A DNA stretch of 64,000 nt from UBA1205 sp045598105 (lineage in GTDB: Bacteria > Bacteroidota > Bacteroidia > Bacteroidales > WCHB1-69). The notes beneath the pieces were generated by a model. It saw nothing but the letters and a program-made list of their open reading frames with translations. It searched no databases and was not told the DNA's origin. Location of the stretch: the NCBI GenBank assembly GCA_045598105.1, contig JAZLLK010000087.1:1-64000 (forward strand), written 5' to 3'. Shown in pieces: positions 41,157 through 48,385 of the stretch (within the stretch, counting starts at the first letter, position 1; each line of letters starts with the position of its first letter). The translations under genes and the position numbers were made by a program.

Positions 41157-42362
41157 ATGAAAAAATTTGATCCGGCTACAGCGATTAATGCTGTACAAAG
41201 TTTGAGTGCAGAAAGAGGTGTTAACCCTTCTATTAATGATTCAGCCACCTTTACATTCCCTCATGGACAAACCATGACCGATACTTTCCATGGTGAAACG
41301 GAAGGATATTATTTATATTCCCGTCATTGGAATCCCAGTAATATGTCATTATGTACTGCTTTGGCTGCTATGGAAGGCACTGAAGCTGCATGGGCTACAG
41401 GTAGTGGTATGGCTGCTATTACATGTGCATTATTACATTGTGTAAAACAAGGTGATCACATAGTAGCCAGTATGACAGTATATGGCGGTACATTTGCATT
41501 TTTGAATAATTATATCAAGCGTTTTGGTGTAGAAGTTACATTTGTAGATACTACTAATTTGGCACAGGTAAAAGCTGCCTGTAAAGCCAACACCAAGGTG
41601 ATATATACCGAAACCATGTCTAATCCTTTGTTAAGAATATGTAATGTAGGTGAATTGAGAAAAATAGCCGATGAATGTGGTGCAAAACTCATAGTGGATA
41701 ATACTTTTACTCCTATGATATTCTCACCTTACCGTTTGGGTGCACACATAGTGGTATATTCTATGACAAAATTCATTAATGGTAAGAATGACTGTGTAGC
41801 CGGTGCTATATGTGCCGATGCCGAATTCATTAACGGTTTAATTAATGTAAATGACGGTACTGCTATGTTGTTAGGTCCGGTATTGGATTCTTTCCGTGCT
41901 ACTTCTATACTTAAAAACTTATATACTTTGCATATACGTATGCAGCAGCACAGCCGCAATGCTATGTATTTAGCAGAAAAATTTAATTCGGTAGGAATTA
42001 AAGCCAACTATACCGGTCTTCCTTCACATGTGGATCACAAATTGATGAAAAAACAAATGAATCCTCAATTCGGTTTTGGCGGTATGATAGCTATAGACCT
42101 TGGCACAGCTGAAAACGCTAATAAATTCATGGAAGCTATGCAAAAAGAAGGTATAGGTTACTTAGCCGTAAGTTTGGGTTATTTCCGCACCTTGTTCTCC
42201 TGCTCGGGTAAATCCACTTCTTCTGAAGTTCCTGAAGAATTTCAAAAAACCATGGGTATGAGTGAAGGTTTGGTACGTTTCTCTGTAGGCTTGGATAATG
42301 ACATAGAAGATACTTTTAACCGTATGGCCAAAATATTGAAAAAAGAAGGTTTTATAAAATAA
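41157..42362 (+). CDS. Cys/Met metabolism PLP-dependent enzyme (methionine gamma-lyase/cystathionine-lyase family)
   Basis: 401 residues, family length. Schiff-base Lys205 in YSMTKFINGKND (usual SxTKxxxGHxD), Tyr54 and Arg56 in YSRHWNPSN contacting the phosphate of the neighbouring subunit, GSGMAAITCALL, TETMSNPLLRICN and the C-terminal SLGYFRTLFSCSGKSTSSE. It could be a methionine gamma-lyase or a gamma-synthase; the specificity residues cannot be settled by eye. Own promoter and own terminator, so monocistronic. Codon choice looks like that of a well-expressed gene. Confidence 0.82.
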   Translation: MKKFDPATAINAVQSLSAERGVNPSINDSATFTFPHGQTMTDTFHGETEGYYLYSRHWNPSNMSLCTALAAMEGTEAAWATGSGMAAITCALLHCVKQGDHIVASMTVYGGTFAFLNNYIKRFGVEVTFVDTTNLAQVKAACKANTKVIYTETMSNPLLRICNVGELRKIADECGAKLIVDNTFTPMIFSPYRLGAHIVVYSMTKFINGKNDCVAGAICADAEFINGLINVNDGTAMLLGPVLDSFRATSILKNLYTLHIRMQQHSRNAMYLAEKFNSVGIKANYTGLPSHVDHKLMKKQMNPQFGFGGMIAIDLGTAENANKFMEAMQKEGIGYLAVSLGYFRTLFSCSGKSTSSEVPEEFQKTMGMSEGLVRFSVGLDNDIEDTFNRMAKILKKEGFIK

Positions 42363-42382
42363 TTATAAGTATCCCGATTCAT

Positions 42383-42416
42383 AATTAGAGACTGTTTTGG
42401 CAGTCTCTAATTGTTT
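42383..42416 (+). terminator. Terminator of the PLP enzyme gene
   Basis: Perfect 12-bp stem AATTAGAGACTG / CAGTCTCTAATT with loop TTTTGG and tail GTTTTAT. Confidence 0.85.
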
Positions 42417-42482
42417 TATATTGTAAATCAAAGGTAAACGTATTTGTCAAAAGTATATCACTATAAATAAAGAGAAATATGT

Positions 42483-42490
42483 TAACTTTG
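42483..42490 (+). promoter_or_regulatory. Promoter -7 element of the restriction-modification pair
   Basis: TAACTTTG followed by GCAGC, 15 bases before the first ATG of the damaged endonuclease gene. Confidence 0.5.
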
Positions 42491-42505
42491 CAGCAAAAAA
42501 ACAAT

Positions 42506-42666
42506 ATGGAATTTTGAAATATTAAAACAGAACAGAAATTTTTTAAAGAAGCATTAAAAAGTTGGGCTTCTCCCGAACAATTATTTTATAAATTAAAGCA
42601 AGGATATATGCATATGTTCCTAAAGGAGCGGATGTAGAAGGAAAAACATTACAATCCAGAAATTCT
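42506..42666 (+). pseudogene. Detached N-terminal part of the restriction endonuclease gene
   Basis: From the ATG at 42506 the frame stops at TGA (42515) after three codons. The same frame then encodes NIKTEQKFFKEALKSWASPE followed by QLFYKLKQGY and ends at 42637. A second frame, open from 42592, encodes IYAYVPKGADVEGKTLQSRNS and runs without break into the nuclease body. Joining them needs one base added, or an AT pair removed, near the GATATATG stretch at about 42603. So the 5' end carries at least one stop and one frameshift. Confidence 0.6.
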
Positions 42667-43362
42667 TTGATAGGTCATTATACGGAACAATGGTGTAAAG
42701 CATTAATGGAACCTATAGCACGTAAATATGGGTTATATACTATTAATGGCGTAATATGCGAAGAAATAGGGTTAACTAAAACATCAAGTGCAGATTTGGC
42801 TTTTTGTACAAAGAATAAAATAACGCAGGAGGCAAAAGATATAAAAATAATATTTGAGATAAAAATGAGTATTGTCTCAAATTATGAGTATATTCGTAAA
42901 AGTGTTAATTACATTGGTGATTATAAAACTCATAAAGGGACCCCGTCGTTATTAAGATCAGATAGTATGTTGAAAGCAATAGGAAAGGCTATTAACATAA
43001 GAGTTTCCGGTAGAGAAAGTGTAAAAATTCCAATAGTAATATTAGGAAATTCTCCAATAACAGAGAATTATTTTAAAAAAGTTGATTACTTAAGAGAAAA
43101 TGGAGTAATACAATATTTTTTATCTTTAAATCCACAACCAACTACAGGTATATTTATAGAACGTAGTCCGAATAATGCGTTTATAACAGTTAAGACAGAA
43201 AAAGCATTAGAAAACATATGTAAAGAATTATTAAATAGCGATTTATACTATTTTTCATCAATGATAAGTAAAAAATCATTAGGATCAATTATAAAAACAG
43301 CAAGTAAAGAAACAACAGACATTGCCAGAGCGAATAAGTTTTTATCATTAATCAATGCATAA
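42667..43362 (+). CDS. Type II restriction endonuclease, 5'-truncated reading frame
   Basis: 231 residues from a TTG, but homologous-looking sequence continues upstream in the same frame without an ATG, so this is probably the remnant of a gene of about 285 codons. A PD-(D/E)xK-type catalytic set is visible: Asp43 (TSSADLAF) and Glu64/Lys66 (IIFEIKMS). The companion methyltransferase starts 2 bases later. Arg is mostly AGA and the region is more A-rich than its neighbours, consistent with transfer. Specificity unknown; an N4-cytosine partner would allow, for example, a ScaI-type system, but this is not shown. Confidence 0.6.
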   Translation: MIGHYTEQWCKALMEPIARKYGLYTINGVICEEIGLTKTSSADLAFCTKNKITQEAKDIKIIFEIKMSIVSNYEYIRKSVNYIGDYKTHKGTPSLLRSDSMLKAIGKAINIRVSGRESVKIPIVILGNSPITENYFKKVDYLRENGVIQYFLSLNPQPTTGIFIERSPNNAFITVKTEKALENICKELLNSDLYYFSSMISKKSLGSIIKTASKETTDIARANKFLSLINA

Positions 43363-43364
43363 AT

Positions 43365-44270
43365 ATGGAAGAACCATTTAATAAAAAAGGCACCGAAACA
43401 AGTTCGTTTGGGACCAAAGGGAGAATTAATCATAATTCCGAAAAATTTTATAATTCAAAATTATATTCTCAAATTACTCAGGTTAATGTGGAGGACAAAC
43501 GGGAAAATATGGTTCCTGATGCATATGTAAACAGGTTTATATTGGGTACGGCAGAGCAAATGAAAGAAATCCCCAATAATTCTATTCATTTAATGATTAC
43601 TTCACCTCCTTATAATGTATCCAAAGAATATGATGATGATTTGTCATTGGAAGAATATTTAAATTTATTGGAAAATGCATTTAAAGAAACATATAGAGTA
43701 CTCGTAAATGGAGGGAGAGCATGTATTAATATAGCAAATGTAGGAAGAAAACCATATATTCCGTTATCGGACTATATTTCACGAATAATGATAGGAATAG
43801 GATATAATATGCGAGGAGAAATAATATGGAATAAAGCGGCGAGTGCAAGTCCTTCAACAGCATGGGGGAGTTGGCAAAGTGCAGCAAATCCTATATTAAG
43901 AGATATACATGAATATATATTAGTATTTTCAAAAGGTGATTATAAAAGGGAAAAAGGCAGGAAAGAGAACTCAATAACAAAAGAACAATTCATGGAATGG
44001 ACAAAGTCAATATGGACCATGAAAGCGGAAAGTGCTAAAAGGATAGGTCATCCGGCACCTTTTCCGGAAGAATTACCATACAGACTTATACAAATGTATT
44101 CATATGTAGGTGATGTAGTGTTAGATCCGTTTATGGGAAGTGGAACCACTGCGGTAGCAGCGTTGAATAGTAACAGAAGGTTTGTAGGATATGATACTAA
44201 TAGTGATTATATAGCATTGGCAAATAAAAGAATAGAATATTATTTAAAACAAGGAAAAATAAATTTATAG
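43365..44270 (+). CDS. Type II DNA methyltransferase (TSPPY, beta-class)
   Basis: 301 residues and intact. Catalytic motif IV TSPPYN at 79-84 comes before the SAM-binding motif I DPFMGSGTT at 254-262, the beta order. The SPPY form is typical of N4-cytosine methylation, although some N6-adenine enzymes share it. The region between (WGSWQSAANPILRDIHEYILVFSKGDY) also fits this class. It should protect the host from the adjacent endonuclease; with that gene damaged it would be an orphan methylase. Base composition matches the endonuclease and differs from mrp just downstream (4-base gap). Confidence 0.85.
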   Translation: MEEPFNKKGTETSSFGTKGRINHNSEKFYNSKLYSQITQVNVEDKRENMVPDAYVNRFILGTAEQMKEIPNNSIHLMITSPPYNVSKEYDDDLSLEEYLNLLENAFKETYRVLVNGGRACINIANVGRKPYIPLSDYISRIMIGIGYNMRGEIIWNKAASASPSTAWGSWQSAANPILRDIHEYILVFSKGDYKREKGRKENSITKEQFMEWTKSIWTMKAESAKRIGHPAPFPEELPYRLIQMYSYVGDVVLDPFMGSGTTAVAALNSNRRFVGYDTNSDYIALANKRIEYYLKQGKINL

Positions 44271-44274
44271 CATA

Positions 44275-45465
44275 ATGTTCACAATAGAAAAAACAGTTAT
44301 ACCTCATGTAAAGCACACCATAGTGGTGGCTTCAGGTAAGGGTGGTGTAGGCAAGTCCACCGTGTCGGCCTCGTTGGCCATAGCGTTAGCACGTAAAGGG
44401 CACAAAACAGCTTTAGTAGATGCTGATATATACGGACCTTCAGTGCCTAAAATGTTTGGTTTGGAAAATGAGCAGATAATGGCTCACACTGTAGGAGAGG
44501 AAGATATAATGATACCTATGGAACGGTATGGGGTAAAACTCAATTCGGTAGGTTTTATAGCAGATCCTCATCAGGCGGTAATATGGAGGGGCCCGTTGGC
44601 TGCCAATGTAATGGGGCAGTTATTTACCAAAACCGAATGGGGAGAAACAGATTATATGGTAATAGATTTTCCTCCGGGAACAGGTGATATACAGTTATCG
44701 GCTTTACAGCAGTACAAAATAGATGCTGCTATTATAGTAACCACTCCGCAAATATTATCGGTAAATGATGCCCGTAAGGGAGCAGATATGTTTTCGGCAC
44801 AAAAATTGAATATTCCCTTATTGGGCATAGTGGAAAACATGAGTTGGTTCACTCCTGCAGAGCATGCTAATGAAAAGTATTACATATTCGGACAGGGAGG
44901 AGGTAGCACATTGGCCCGGGAATTCAATACTACGTTATTGGCCCAAATACCATTAATAAAAGAAGTGGGTGAGGCTACAGAAGAAGGCAATAATATATTG
45001 GATAAGAATAATGAATGTATTAATAATATATTCAGCCAAATGGCAGATTATGTAGTAAAAGCATTGGATGATCCTATGTTTACCCGTCATAATGGTAATG
45101 TAAAAATAGCCGTACCTACAGTAAATGGTATGGTAGATGATCATTTTGGTCATTGTGACCATTATACTATATTTGAAGTAGATGACAACAGGCAAATAGT
45201 AGGAGAGGAAACATTGTCTGCCGGCACAGGTTGCGGATGCAAATCGGGTATAGTTTTAGATTTACGTCAAAAAGGAGTAAGTATAATGTTAGCCGGTAAT
45301 ATGGGTGACGGAGCCAGGGATGTGCTCACGGCCAACGGCATACATGTAATACGCGGTTGTAGTGGAAACATACACCAATTAATTAACGATTATATGGCCG
45401 GTAAAATACATGATTGTGGTGTGGGATGCAGTTCACATGATTGTGATTCACATCAATGTCATTAG
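44275..45465 (+). CDS. Mrp/NBP35 P-loop ATPase fused to a NifX-like domain
   Basis: 396 residues. The Mrp part starts at once with the deviant Walker A SGKGGVGKST (20-29), then DADIYGPSVPKMFG and PPGTGDIQLS; the usual N-terminal DUF59/MIP18 domain is missing, and the C-terminal CPxC cluster motif of many Mrp proteins is replaced by ENMSWFTPAEH. From about 276 a dinitrogenase-cofactor (NifX/NifB C-terminal) domain follows (IAVPTVNGMVDDHFGHCDHYTIFEV), ending in a tail rich in Cys and His (CGVGCSSHDCDSHQCH). Iron-sulfur carrier or metal-handling role inferred. It directly follows the methyltransferase gene. Confidence 0.85.
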   Translation: MFTIEKTVIPHVKHTIVVASGKGGVGKSTVSASLAIALARKGHKTALVDADIYGPSVPKMFGLENEQIMAHTVGEEDIMIPMERYGVKLNSVGFIADPHQAVIWRGPLAANVMGQLFTKTEWGETDYMVIDFPPGTGDIQLSALQQYKIDAAIIVTTPQILSVNDARKGADMFSAQKLNIPLLGIVENMSWFTPAEHANEKYYIFGQGGGSTLAREFNTTLLAQIPLIKEVGEATEEGNNILDKNNECINNIFSQMADYVVKALDDPMFTRHNGNVKIAVPTVNGMVDDHFGHCDHYTIFEVDDNRQIVGEETLSAGTGCGCKSGIVLDLRQKGVSIMLAGNMGDGARDVLTANGIHVIRGCSGNIHQLINDYMAGKIHDCGVGCSSHDCDSHQCH

Positions 45466-45483
45466 TATAAAAGAATATATGAT

Positions 45484-45513
45484 AAAAAGGCAGCCGAAAG
45501 GTTGCCTTTTTTT
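45484..45513 (+). terminator. Terminator of the mrp-nifX gene
   Basis: 12-bp stem AAAAAGGCAGCC / GGTTGCCTTTTT (one G-U) closed by a GAAA tetraloop, followed by T. Confidence 0.9.
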
Positions 45514-45601
45514 GTGTGAAAAACAGCTATAAAAAATAATTTCATTTTTTTACAATAGAAATAAAACCTTTACGTTATAAATGAAAATATAGAGGTAAAA
45601 T

Positions 45602-46225
45602 ATGTCAAAGGTACGCATAAAAGTAAAGGATGTAATAGATTCGGGAGTAAGCTATTCTTATATGTTATTGATGCAAACTTTTGATGAAAAAACCATTTTT
45701 CCTATTTTTATTTCCAATAAAGATGCTGATAGTTTTATAGAGGTGATAAAGGATATTCACTTTAAGCGTCCGCAAACGCACGTATTACTCATGGATTTTT
45801 TTGACAGATTTGGGGTAAAGGTGCAGGAGGTGTATATACATAAATTGCAGGAAGGTGTATTTTATTCCACTATATATTGTGTGCAGAATGGTGAAGTACA
45901 TGAATTTGACGCTCGTCCGTCAGATTCCATTATATTGGCACTTAAAAGTGATGCTCCTGTATATATTCATTCGGACATAATAGAAAATGTGGGTCGTCCG
46001 TCACAGGAGGTGATAAAGGAATTGTCAATGCAGGAGGATATATCAGAAGAGGATTATTTTCCTAATGATGACCATGAAGATATAGAAGTAAATACAGATG
46101 CTTTTTCAAATGAAGAATTGGAAGCCATGCTGGAGGATGTGGTGTCGGTAGAAGATTATGAAACGGCATCAAAAATACGGGATATATTATTAACCCGTAA
46201 AAAGCAGGCGGGAGAGGCCGAATAA
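45602..46225 (+). CDS. Bifunctional nuclease (DUF151) family protein with UVR motif
   Basis: 207 residues. Residues 1-130 form the BFN/DUF151 domain (LMQTFDEKTIFPIFISNKDADSF ... HVLLMDFFDRFGVKVQEV ... FDARPSDSIILALKSDAPVYIH). An acidic linker (about 140-170) leads to a C-terminal UvrB/UvrC-type motif, SVEDYETASKIRDIL. Plant and mycobacterial homologues cut DNA and RNA in vitro; the cellular role in Bacteroidota is unknown. It opens the run DUF151, DUF4271, hemD, rnpA. Confidence 0.85.
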   Translation: MSKVRIKVKDVIDSGVSYSYMLLMQTFDEKTIFPIFISNKDADSFIEVIKDIHFKRPQTHVLLMDFFDRFGVKVQEVYIHKLQEGVFYSTIYCVQNGEVHEFDARPSDSIILALKSDAPVYIHSDIIENVGRPSQEVIKELSMQEDISEEDYFPNDDHEDIEVNTDAFSNEELEAMLEDVVSVEDYETASKIRDILLTRKKQAGEAE

Positions 46226-46245
46226 AGTCAGGGGGAGTAGGAGTA

Positions 46246-47082
46246 ATGATAAATTCTATTATAGCCGCTGATGAAATATCACATCAAATACCTTATGTAA
46301 GTGCGCAGGATAGTATTTCTGTTTCCGCAAGTGATACTTTGCGTGATGCGTTATTTATTCATCCACATGGTAATGACACATTAGTGCAACAGGCAAAGGC
46401 TTTTTTTATTCACAATGCTCCATGCTATATACCTAAGAATAAAGAGGTTATTCCTTTAGATATATTCTTTATATTGTCATTGATATTGTTAATATGTGTA
46501 GCTATATTACGGGTGTCAGTGGCAAATGATGAAAACTGGTCTTTTTTTTCTAAGCAGAGCAGTTCTTTATCTTCCAATAAAGTATTATTTTCATCTTTGC
46601 GGCTAATTCCGTCCATATTGATAATTATATCAGGTTATACGCTTATAACAGGCTATACTATGGGTTTATGGTATATGTCGGCCAATTATTTATTAGGTAT
46701 ATCATTATTATTGGTGGTAGTATATATGGTGTTTTATTATGTTATTATGTTGTTATCGGGTTATATATTCAGTTGGGCGGAGCAAACAGGTTTGTATTTA
46801 AAGAAAGCAACCATTTTTCGATTCATATTGGCAGTAGTATTGTTTCCTATAGTATTTATATTTAATTATATGAATATATATATAAATAGTGTATGGAAAA
46901 TAGTGTTAGGTGTGGCATTAGTGAGTGTTTTATTATATAAAGGATACTTATATATAAGTATTTTTAGTAAAAAGATGCGATGGTATGAGATTTTTTTGTA
47001 TTTTTGCACAATTGAAATATTGCCATTAGCAATATTTATAAAATTTTGTAGCGGTCAGCTACACAGGTCTTTAATAATATAA
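46246..47082 (+). CDS. DUF4271 domain-containing membrane protein
   Basis: 278 residues. A soluble N-terminal region of about 65 residues precedes roughly seven transmembrane helices (starting DIFFILSLILLICVAIL and ending IFLYFCTIEILPLAIFIKF). The position immediately before hemD and rnpA is the standard place for DUF4271 genes in Bacteroidales. No function is established. Preceded by a purine-rich stretch, GGGGGAGTAGGAG, a stronger ribosome-binding region than usual in this window. Confidence 0.8.
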   Translation: MINSIIAADEISHQIPYVSAQDSISVSASDTLRDALFIHPHGNDTLVQQAKAFFIHNAPCYIPKNKEVIPLDIFFILSLILLICVAILRVSVANDENWSFFSKQSSSLSSNKVLFSSLRLIPSILIIISGYTLITGYTMGLWYMSANYLLGISLLLVVVYMVFYYVIMLLSGYIFSWAEQTGLYLKKATIFRFILAVVLFPIVFIFNYMNIYINSVWKIVLGVALVSVLLYKGYLYISIFSKKMRWYEIFLYFCTIEILPLAIFIKFCSGQLHRSLII

Positions 47083-47092
47083 TAGTAGAACT

Positions 47093-47866
47093 TTGAAGAT
47101 AAAAAAAATATTATTTTCGCAGCACAAACCTGCAAACATAGATAAGAGTACGTATGCAGAGTTGGATAAAAAGTATGGAGTGAAGATAGATTTCTTCAAG
47201 TTCTTCTCTATAGAGGAAATACCTTATTCCGAATTTAAAAAAAGCCACATTAATATATTGGAATATTCGTCGGTAATAATGACGAGTAAGAATGCGGTGG
47301 ATCATTTTTTTCGTATAGCTACAGCGGGTAAAATAGAGTTACCCATTAATACCAAGTATTTTTGTTCTAATCAGTCCATAGCATTATATTTACAAAAATA
47401 TGTTACGTATCGTAAGCGTAAAATATTTTTCCCTGAAGATGCTACTATAGTTTCATTGGTGGAAGAAATAGCTAATAATCATGCCGAGGATAAGTTTTTG
47501 GTACCGTGTTCGGCTGATTCCAGTTTGAATCAGTTATTAGAGCATTTAGATGCCAAAAGGAGCATTAAATATACGCGGGCGGAAATGTTCAAAATAGTGT
47601 TTCCTAAATTGCAGGATCACATTAACATATTTGATTACGATATGTTGGTATTGTTCAGTCCGCACGGGGTTCAGTCTCTATTCCAGAGTTATCCTGATTT
47701 TAAGCAGCCGGACAATATGTATGTAGCCACTTCGGGCAAGCGGGTATTGGAGGCGGCCACCGAAGCCGGGTTAAAAGTGGAGATATGGGCACCGCAGGAG
47801 CCTAATATTAATTCTATATTCACGGCATTAGATCAATTTTTACAGCGTACTAATCGTAGGCATTAA
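47093..47866 (+). CDS. hemD: Uroporphyrinogen-III synthase
   Basis: 257 residues. It starts with TTG; no ATG is near, and the sequence begins KIKKILFSQHKPANIDKS as in Bacteroides HemD. Further family segments: VIMTSKNAVDHFF, KYFCSNQSIALYLQKYVTYRKRKIFFP, YDMLVLFSPHGVQSLF and TSGKRVLEAATEAGLKVEIWAPQEPN. It closes hydroxymethylbilane to the asymmetric tetrapyrrole in heme synthesis. Its stop overlaps the rnpA start (TAATG). Confidence 0.88.
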   Translation: MKIKKILFSQHKPANIDKSTYAELDKKYGVKIDFFKFFSIEEIPYSEFKKSHINILEYSSVIMTSKNAVDHFFRIATAGKIELPINTKYFCSNQSIALYLQKYVTYRKRKIFFPEDATIVSLVEEIANNHAEDKFLVPCSADSSLNQLLEHLDAKRSIKYTRAEMFKIVFPKLQDHINIFDYDMLVLFSPHGVQSLFQSYPDFKQPDNMYVATSGKRVLEAATEAGLKVEIWAPQEPNINSIFTALDQFLQRTNRRH

Positions 47867-48273
47867 TGAGTACTATTGTTGATAAAACATTCCCTAAGTC
47901 GCAGCGTTTATATTCCCACACTGATTTACAATGGATGTTTTCAAAGGGGCAGTCATTTTATTTTTACCCTTTTGTATGTTACTATAATATTGTATATAAC
48001 GCAAATAAGTTTGAATCTAAGGTAGCTGTATCTGTTAGCAAAAAGCGGTTTAAGCATGCGGTGGACCGCAATAAAATAAAGCGACTGGTAAGAGAGGCTT
48101 ATCGCCATAATAAGCATTTAATATATAGTACGCTACAGCATGAAAATATGGAACTTCATGTAGTATTTGTGTATACGGAGCGAAAAATACTATCGTATTA
48201 CTTTATCAACAAAAAGTTGATATTGCTGATAAACAAATTATTAGAAATTTGTTCAAAAAAAAATGAAGTCTAG
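47866..48273 (+). CDS. rnpA: Ribonuclease P protein component
   Basis: 135 residues. The RNR-type signature is KVAVSVSKKRFKHAVDRNKIKRLVREAYR (split here by family blocks KVAVSVSKKRF and AVDRNKIKRLVREAYR), which binds the RNase P RNA. It helps process tRNA 5' ends. Coupled to hemD by a one-base overlap. yidD, normally next, is at 32.5 kb instead, and rpmH is not adjacent. Confidence 0.93.
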   Translation: MSTIVDKTFPKSQRLYSHTDLQWMFSKGQSFYFYPFVCYYNIVYNANKFESKVAVSVSKKRFKHAVDRNKIKRLVREAYRHNKHLIYSTLQHENMELHVVFVYTERKILSYYFINKKLILLINKLLEICSKKNEV

Positions 48274-48319
48274 GAACGTAAAAAACACAAAAAACCGTCA
48301 ATAAATCAATATTTTCTGG

Positions 48320-48327
48320 TATATTTG
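48320..48327 (+). promoter_or_regulatory. secDF promoter -7 element
   Basis: TATATTTG followed by GCAAAC, about 58 bases before the start codon. Confidence 0.55.
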
Positions 48328-48385
48328 CAAACTTAAAATATAAGTAAAAATTTATTATAAAGAGTTAATAATTAAATAGAAAGAG

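Noticed and set aside
44275..45465. Nitrogen-fixation function suggested by the NifX-like domain
   Set aside because: No nifHDK or nifB homologue is in the window, and such domains occur widely outside nitrogen fixation.
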